Below are positions 58,417 through 64,000 of a DNA stretch of 64,000 nucleotides, one piece after another (position 1 is the first letter of the stretch; the number at the start of each line of letters is the position of its first letter). The DNA lies in assembly GCA_900073065.1 (NCBI GenBank), contig FJOG01000014.1, positions 732,803 to 796,802 on the forward strand, written 5' to 3'. The translations under genes and the position numbers were made by a program. Source of the DNA: Phialocephala subalpina. Taxonomy: Eukaryota > Ascomycota > Leotiomycetes > Helotiales > Mollisiaceae. The notes under the pieces were generated by a model that worked only from the letters and a program-made list of their open reading frames with translations, was not told the DNA's origin and made no database searches.

Positions 58417-58941
58417 TCAAGAGGCGAAGGCGTCGATCGCGGCCTGGAAGTCCGCGTCGATGGTAGCCTTCTCTGCTTGGGCCTGGCTCGTAGTATCGGC
58501 AGAAGCAATAGCGATGAGAGCATCGGCAAAGGCATCGGTGTCGGACTTGAGCGTTGCGAGATCGCTCTGGACAATGGAGGTAATTCCATCAGCAGCAAAG
58601 TCGGCTTTCTTGTCCACGACGGCGGTCAAAGAGGCTTCGATATCTGGTATCAGGTTCTGGATGGCAGTGAGGACTGAGTTGGAATCGGTAGTAGAGAGTT
58701 GAGAGGTTGCCTCGGCGTCGGTTGTCCCCTGATTGATTGCAGTGTCGAGTGTGCTCTCTGCGCTGGTGATAGGAAGGGCGGCAAGGATTCCACCATTGTA
58801 GTTGTTGGCGGCGGTAGTGAGAGCATTGACATCGGTGTCGATAGTAGAAATGTCACTCAGGATAGTAGCAGCGTCTCGCTTGCCAATAGTGAGGGCCGAA
58901 GCGGCTGTGATGAAGAAAATAATGTTCTTGACGGCAACCAT
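58417..58941 (-). CDS. Secreted HsbA-like hydrophobic-surface-binding protein
   Basis: Single exon, 174 residues. An N-terminal signal peptide (MVAVKNIIFFITAASALTIG) precedes KRDAATILSDISTID. The rest is helical, Ala/Thr/Asp-rich and lacks cysteine: VNALTTAANNYNGGILAALP, LIPDIEASLTAVVDKKADF, ending IDADFQAAIDAFAS. This matches the HsbA/Mp1-type cell-wall family (PF12296), whose Aspergillus member adsorbs to hydrophobic polymers and helps recruit lytic enzymes, and whose other members are cell-wall galactomannoproteins. No long Ser/Thr tail or GPI signal follows, so release into the medium is likely. The Lys-Arg after the signal could be a Kex2 site. Confidence 0.88.
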   Translation of the reverse strand: MVAVKNIIFFITAASALTIGKRDAATILSDISTIDTDVNALTTAANNYNGGILAALPITSAESTLDTAINQGTTDAEATSQLSTTDSNSVLTAIQNLIPDIEASLTAVVDKKADFAADGITSIVQSDLATLKSDTDAFADALIAIASADTTSQAQAEKATIDADFQAAIDAFAS

Positions 58942-60517
58942 GTTAAAAGTTTGAATGCGGTTTGAGAGTTGGTGGAAGTGAAACTGTGCTTGAGGAGCTT
59001 GTTGACAACGTTACTGGCTGGAAAGGGAGAATGTTCCTGCTGATGAAGGACTTCGAGGGCTTCATAGGCTGTATATATAGGTCGCAGGAAGGGTCAAAGA
59101 TACAACTAGGAAATTACAACATTTCGACACGAGATGAGGTCAACGCAGCAACCGAGGCGGTAGCCATTCTCAACATCCCACTGTGATCGTGGTCCCGTAC
59201 CTGACTGGAAAAACAGACGTTCCACCAACAAAGGTAAGGTATGCCAGTACATAACAAGTAAAGCTCGTGGAAAATAGTCAACAGTTCGGAAGTTTTTCAG
59301 TCCACTTCTCTGGGAAATATACCCCGCCTCCAGACCCCGCAATGATATGCAATCTAAGAAGCTTTCCAGGGGCTCAGAATATGAAACTATTGATAATAGA
59401 AAGTAGATCTGGTGTACAGCTGGGGCTCAAACACACCTATCCACTGCGGCTCAACCCACGAAGGTAACATCAGACGACTCTCACGTTGGAACTACCGGAT
59501 GCTACCAGATCTTCAGGGGGTTTGGTGGGGTAACGCTTGTGATAACTTTATACTCACTTACCTCGGAGCCTTTCATGAGGTTGAGAATCTGGCTTTTCAA
59601 GTACAAATAGCTTGTGAACAAAAAGGAGAACGTCGATGGCTCTACCATGGGAAGTCACTTCGACCTCGTCATGGATTCTTGAACAGCGTTAAAATGTCTA
59701 AATTAAAAATAATAAATAACGATATAAGTATACAATACAATTGCACTTTGTTTGTAGGACTCGTGTGTTAAAGCTCGTGGCTGCTCCTCTGCCGAGGCTT
59801 GTGGACGCCGATCCAGCGCCAGTAGCATCTGCCGTATGGAAAGAACCAGCCGATTTGCCTGGACCTGCATATGCGCTACGGATGAGGAGTTCGTTACATT
59901 AGCTGCATCACTGTCAAGCCAAACGAAAACAAGAACCTCTTTCGTGGCCGCTCCTTCGATGAAAGCTGTTGACGAGTGTTTGGACAGTTCTCGAATATGG
60001 AAGGACTGGCCGTGCTGTTCTTTGAAATACCTGTTGACTAGGTATGAAAGCCAAGTGCATCGTCGTATTATCTGTTCGCCCAATCTTTAACATGATGGTG
60101 TCAAGAGGTTGAAATTTTCTGGAAGATGTTTGAGTTCCAGCCACCGCGGCCGCGGCCCCGCTTGATGTGATTGGCCACTTCAGGGAAGAAGTTTTGTGAG
60201 TGAACCTGATTCAAATAAGAATACATGCACCTAGTCATGCTTCAGTCGGTACCTGCTGCCTTTTAATTTGCGTCATCTTTGGGATCTGTTGGCATTCCTA
60301 AACCGGCCATCCCATTTGAAGCTAGCATTCGTATACTTTCGTCTAGCCTCTACGAGTACTTGAAGTATCGAGAAAGAATTGCACCTTTCCTTCAAGCCTC
60401 GAGATTCAGCCCTGGAACTGTTTCTATCGAGTATGGAATGACTTTCAATTCCCTATTTTCTTGCACGGAACCCGCTAACACCACCCAGAACGTCACTCGC
60501 TCGCCAGCGTCGTCGCG
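58942..60517. other. 1.6-kb intergenic, one doubtful frame
   Basis: Promoter of the HsbA-like gene plus sequence up to Med18. A minus-strand frame at 59703-60083 (126 codons, reading TKEVLVFVWLDSDAANVTNS) has some coding flavour, but no splice join to an upstream start keeps frame, so it is not called. Confidence 0.45.
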
Positions 60518-61680
60518 ATGCACGAGCTTTTCCTTACCACACAAATCAGCAATGATGATCTGCAAAGAGCTCTTCGAATCCTTCAGGGCTATTGTGGCAT
60601 GAGTCCAGTTCATATTCTACGTCGTCACCTGAAATGGGAAGGTCCACGCACGAGAACTCCCAAAGGAATCGATCCTGCTTTCATCCAGAAACAGCATCGT
60701 GACAAGGTACCGCAGTGGAAAGCTCTGTCTGAACAGTTAGGGCGGCAATCATATGTTCTGACCTTAATATATGATGTTGATCGGGGTCAGTTTGGACAAA
60801 CTTCGACGCAGTCAGAGGAGACGAACGGCGCTAGTCAGTAGGTATTTCATTTCACTTTATTTTCACGCGACGCATCAGTCTGTCGCATGCGCAATGGTTT
60901 GTGGAGCATTTGAGCTTGTTGGCTTGGGAGTTCAAGTTCATCTGGGTCTGGGCCCGTTGCTGCATTGCGCTTAACATTTTGTTTGCTGAGTTTGAAGTCA
61001 ATTTTCCAACATCATGGACATTCTGACTTGGTTCACATCAAAAGTTCTGCAGTTTTGTTCGGTGTCTGTAATTAGGTCGAAGCTTCCATGCTAAAGCTTG
61101 ACCAGAATCTCAGGTTGTGATCAGATTCCTGGCATTCTTCGATGGAGCGATCTCCCTGATCCTGCCGGCAACCGGCCAGTTAACAGTCGCTTGATCGTCA
61201 ATATCGAAAACGAGATGGGCCTTTGCACAGTCTTGAAGTCTATGAACCACAGGTAAATTAGACTAGATTTACTCGAACTTGCTGCAATTCTTCAAAGTTC
61301 TATACATTATGAGATTTTTGATGTAAACTGTCTCTGATAGATATCTAACTTTGCCTAGGTTTTCAAATGAGATCATCCAAGAATGCAACAGATTCGTCCA
61401 TGGCAACGTGATCTTCGAGATCAATCGCTACCTTCAGCTACCAGAGAATGATACACCTTCAAGTATCAGAACCGAGTTGCCTCCTTACGAATCCCTCGTA
61501 CCCTTTGACGGCGACAATAAATGGATCTTGACGGCTAGCGTACTGGTTCTGGACGGAAATAATCCGGAGCAGATGCAGAAAGGTATCGATGAGTTGGCGG
61601 CAGTAATGTTAGACTTTGAGGGATGCTTCAACCTCGAAAAACGTGATAGACATATATTTGATACCCGAATCAAGTTCTGA
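60518..61680 (+). CDS. MED18: Mediator complex subunit 18
   Basis: Three exons, 60518-60833, 61114-61252 and 61359-61680; 258 residues, phases 1 and 2. The start MHELFLTTQISNDDLQRALR and ILQGYCGMSPVHILRRHLKW is the typical Med18 (Srb5) opening. Later blocks are SRLIVNIENEMGLCTVLKSM and, across the splice, NHRFSNEIIQECNRFVHGNV, then WILTASVLVLDGNNPEQMQK. Med18 is part of the Mediator head and forms a heterodimer with Med20, acting with RNA polymerase II in the nucleus. The first intron is unusually long (280 nt) with a GTCAGT donor; a small extra exon inside it is not excluded. Confidence 0.88.
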
Positions 61681-62142
61681 GGTCAGCCTCATAGAGGCAG
61701 ATTGGGAGGAATGGAGCTGGTCATACGAAGAGATTATCTAGGGATAGATAGATAGGCCATTTGGTCTGTTGGGCCGGCAATGACACATTGCTAGCCCACG
61801 TCTAGCACCTAAGCTAGGTCACATTGCCTTGCTGCCTAGGTAGGGTATCGATACCCGAATCACCAAGAATCCGAAAGCGTCTTTGAAAAATGCCTTGATT
61901 TCTCAAGTGTACTAATTGTTCTGGGACTTCTCGTGAACGACTAGAGACTTCGGCCAATCTCCCATGTTCCTGCAATATCAAGCCTACGATGAGGAATGAG
62001 GGGTTCCATCACAGCCATTTCGTAGATCACGGAGACAACAGGGACGGATATTCGGGCGATGATAGATTCCTGATTCTATTCCCACTGTACAGCTCCTGCG
62101 TTTATAACCATACACTCATGCATCCTCCAGCCGTTTCATCCT
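61681..62142. other. Intergenic with short repeats
   Basis: About 460 bp. GATACCCGAATCA at the end of MED18 (61660) recurs at 61850, where it forms the perfect palindrome GGGTATCGATACCC (61843-61856). No gene seen. Confidence 0.6.
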
Positions 62143-62432
62143 CTATTGGTTCTTGTATGTCTGCCAGACAGCGACGCCGAAGGGAGCACCTGCCAGATAA
62201 ATAAGTCATTGTCGTCACATCGTATGTTTGGAGACCCACCGAATCCAACAGCCATGAAGCCCCAGTATCTTAAGGCGAACCACTTCGTCAATGGGTTGAA
62301 TGGAATATTGCTTCGTGGTCCTTCTGGGTAATGGTAAGGGGAGCTGAGCTGGGCTCTGGTGGAATGGAATCCACGACGGGCGATGATGGCCGAGGTCGAG
62401 GAAGAGGCGCGGAGTGCGGTTCGGGAAAGCAT
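62143..62432 (-). CDS. COX8: Cytochrome c oxidase subunit 8 (COX8/7c type)
   Basis: Two exons (minus), 62240-62432 and 62143-62189, 50-nt intron, phase 1; 79 residues. A mitochondrial presequence MLSRTALRASSSTSAIIARR is followed by a cleavage-site-like GFHSTRAQLSSPYHYPEGPR. The mature part has one membrane helix, ALRYWGFMAVGFGAPFGVAV, ending WQTYKNQ. It is a small nuclear-encoded subunit of respiratory complex IV in the inner membrane. The GTGGGT donor is slightly atypical. Divergent from MTR4, 299 bp between start codons. Confidence 0.9.
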
Positions 62433-62731
62433 CTGATGCGTGTTAGTTTTCTCAATGCAATTGAGACATCGTTATTCCCTCGGAGAGCTTTACCTTGAGG
62501 AATTGATTGTCTGAACGAGTCAATTCGTGTGTATTGTCTGTTTGGAGAGTGTGGTTCGATTTCCTGCGAAGCTCAAGTCGGGACGAAGAGGCGCTAGCAG
62601 GGATGACCCGCAAAAAGGTTTGGCCGTCTATCAAAAATCATTTGTTCAAGATCTTGAAAAGTCAAGCTCCCCTCTTCACGCTTTGCGAATTCATGATGAT
62701 CTGATATTTCGGAAGGATATCACCGCGCAAA
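62433..62731. promoter_or_regulatory. Shared COX8/MTR4 upstream region
   Basis: The 299 bp between the two divergent start codons must hold both 5' leaders and core promoters. I see no distinctive motif that fixes either transcription start. Confidence 0.55.
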
Positions 62732-64000
62732 ATGGACGACCTATTCGATGTGTTCGACGACGAGGGAGCCCCTCCGGCCGCACCTCCTGAGAAACCCAAG
62801 AAGGGCAAGAAGGATAAAAAGGACAAGAGCAAGAAACGGAATGCGAATGGCAATGTGAAGCAGATCTCCGCCGACCAAGATGGCGATGCAGAGATGGTAG
62901 ATATGGAGCCTTCCAAGGATCTACACGAAGAGGAAGACAATGCCCTTGTGGAAAAGAAGGATACGAAGAGGCGGCGACGGGAGGAGGAAGCAGAGCCAGT
63001 TTTGACGGATTCCTTTCAAACCGAACAGTCCAGAGAAGTTGCGGCTTCAGCAGGCTTGCAGGCCCAAGGTGATGGAGCTTTGGTTCTTCAACACAATATT
63101 CAGCATCAAGTCTCCCTGCCTCCAGACTACGATTACGTCCCGATCTCACAACACAAATCACCAGCAAATCCAGCTCGCACATGGCCCTTCGAATTGGACC
63201 CTTTCCAAAAAGTTTCGATAGCATCAATAGAGCGCGGTGAAAGTGTATTGGTCTCCGCGCATACCAGTGCCGGAAAGACAGTGGTCGCAGAATACGCTAT
63301 TGCTCAATGCTTGAAGAACAACCAGAGAGTGATCTATACGAGTCCTATCAAAGCATTGAGCAATCAAAAGTACCGAGAGTTTCAGGCGGAGTTTGGCGAT
63401 GTTGGCTTGATGACCGGCGATGTGACGATCAACCCGACAGCTACTTGTCTCGTCATGACAACTGAGATTCTGCGATCCATGTTGTATCGAGGTTCGGAGA
63501 TTATGCGCGAGGTAGCTTGGGTGGTCTTCGACGAGATCCATTACATGAGAGACAAGACTCGGGGTGTAGTTTGGGAGGAGACTATTATCCTGTTACCAGA
63601 CAAAGTCAGATATGTCTTCTTGTCTGCTACGATTCCAAACGCTATGCAATTCGCGGAGTGGATCACCAAGACACATCAGCAACCATGTCATATTGTCTAC
63701 ACAGACTTCAGGCCAACACCATTGCAACACTACTTCTTCCCTGCGGGTGCTGATGGCATTCATTTGGTCGTTGATGAGAAGGGAAACTTCCGAGAAGACA
63801 ATTTCCAGAAGGCAATGGCGGCTATCGAGGACAAGAAGGGAGCAGATCCAACAGACATCAATGCCAAGCAAAAAGGCCGCGGCAAGAACAAGCATACGAA
63901 TAAGGGTGGTAACAAGGAAACCAGTGACATCTACAAGATTGTCCGCATGATCATGGTCAAGCACTACAATCCTGTCATTGTATTCAGTTTTAGCAAGCGG
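62732..64000 (+). CDS. MTR4: Exosome RNA helicase Mtr4 (Dob1), 5' part
   Basis: Open without interruption for 423 codons to the right edge, so the C-terminal part is missing. The N-terminus [15 protein letters not shown] and a Lys-rich acidic tail segment are followed by the DExH core: Q-like region [20 protein letters not shown], Walker [18 protein letters not shown], motif Ia [40 protein letters not shown] box [11 protein letters not shown] and SAT motif [17 protein letters not shown], then VIVFSFSKR at the edge. Mtr4 unwinds RNA for the nuclear exosome within TRAMP. The family is about 1050-1100 residues, so roughly 40 percent is present. No intron so far. Confidence 0.97.
   Translation, partial: MDDLFDVFDDEGAPPAAPPEKPKKGKKDKKDKSKKRNANGNVKQISADQDGDAEMVDMEPSKDLHEEEDNALVEKKDTKRRRREEEAEPVLTDSFQTEQSREVAASAGLQAQGDGALVLQHNIQHQVSLPPDYDYVPISQHKSPANPARTWPFELDPFQKVSIASIERGESVLVSAHTSAGKTVVAEYAIAQCLKNNQRVIYTSPIKALSNQKYREFQAEFGDVGLMTGDVTINPTATCLVMTTEILRSMLYRGSEIMREVAWVVFDEIHYMRDKTRGVVWEETIILLPDKVRYVFLSATIPNAMQFAEWITKTHQQPCHIVYTDFRPTPLQHYFFPAGADGIHLVVDEKGNFREDNFQKAMAAIEDKKGADPTDINAKQKGRGKNKHTNKGGNKETSDIYKIVRMIMVKHYNPVIVFSFSKR

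Noticed and set aside
59703..60144. Possible two-exon minus-strand gene upstream of MED18 (MAGTQTSSRKF start plus a 126-codon frame)
   Set aside because: The visible donor and acceptor do not keep reading frame between the two parts, and no family is recognised.
1..64000. CRISPR array, bacterial operon, prophage or secondary-metabolite cluster
   Set aside because: No regular short spaced repeats, no synthase or transporter gene set, and the gene structure is plainly fungal with spliceosomal introns.

Overview
The window is nuclear DNA of a filamentous ascomycete (Pezizomycotina). The evidence is many short introns (mostly 47-70 nt, GT..AG with CTAAC/CTGAC-like branch sites), compact gene spacing, and one-to-one fungal housekeeping proteins. 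A leotiomycete (Helotiales-like) is my guess from protein feel only. I spliced the genes by eye; each junction reported was checked for reading-frame phase unless marked uncertain.

Layout. 0-7 kb: a mitochondrial PPR protein head-to-head with mitoribosomal mS23/Rsm25, then ALG14 and an unknown Ser/Pro-rich conserved protein. 7-9.7 kb: no convincing gene. 9.7-14.6 kb: polynucleotide kinase/3'-phosphatase (10 exons, one apparent GC-AG intron) and the inner nuclear membrane protein Ima1. 17.3-23.8 kb: an Aim19-like mitochondrial membrane protein head-to-head with an ER J-protein, then the E4 ubiquitin ligase UFD2 (11 exons). 26-31 kb: a cyclase-family metal hydrolase and a C2H2 zinc-finger protein. 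31-37.8 kb: a gene-poor stretch with an exact 250-bp tandem duplication. 37.8-44.4 kb: the YVH1 phosphatase, a second exact 250-bp tandem duplication, the Vps4-associated protein VFA1 and argininosuccinate lyase. 44.4-50.9 kb: an accessory-looking patch with degenerate repeats, an unknown two-exon gene, a broken coiled-coil gene and an intact 772-aa coiled-coil relative. 51.4-64 kb: mevalonate diphosphate decarboxylase, cytochrome c heme lyase, a RUS/DUF647 membrane protein, the alpha-ketoglutarate dehydrogenase subunit Kgd4, a secreted HsbA-like protein, Mediator subunit Med18, COX8, and the 5' part of the exosome helicase MTR4, which runs off the right edge.

Most genes are core functions: mitochondrial translation and respiration (PPR, mS23, Aim19, heme lyase, Kgd4, COX8), protein quality control (J-protein, UFD2), N-glycosylation (ALG14), sterol precursor supply (MVD1), arginine synthesis (ARG4), DNA repair (PNK), RNA decay (MTR4) and transcription (Med18, zinc finger). 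They do not form one pathway or a secondary-metabolite cluster. Five neighbouring pairs are divergent with only 255-360 bp between start codons, and four of the five include a mitochondrial or biosynthetic enzyme gene. I saw no rRNA, convincing tRNA, CRISPR array or intact transposon. The clearest surprises are the two exact 250-bp duplications (probably assembly joins), the coiled-coil gene/pseudogene patch, and several odd exon structures. I did not find a coherent new multi-gene system.
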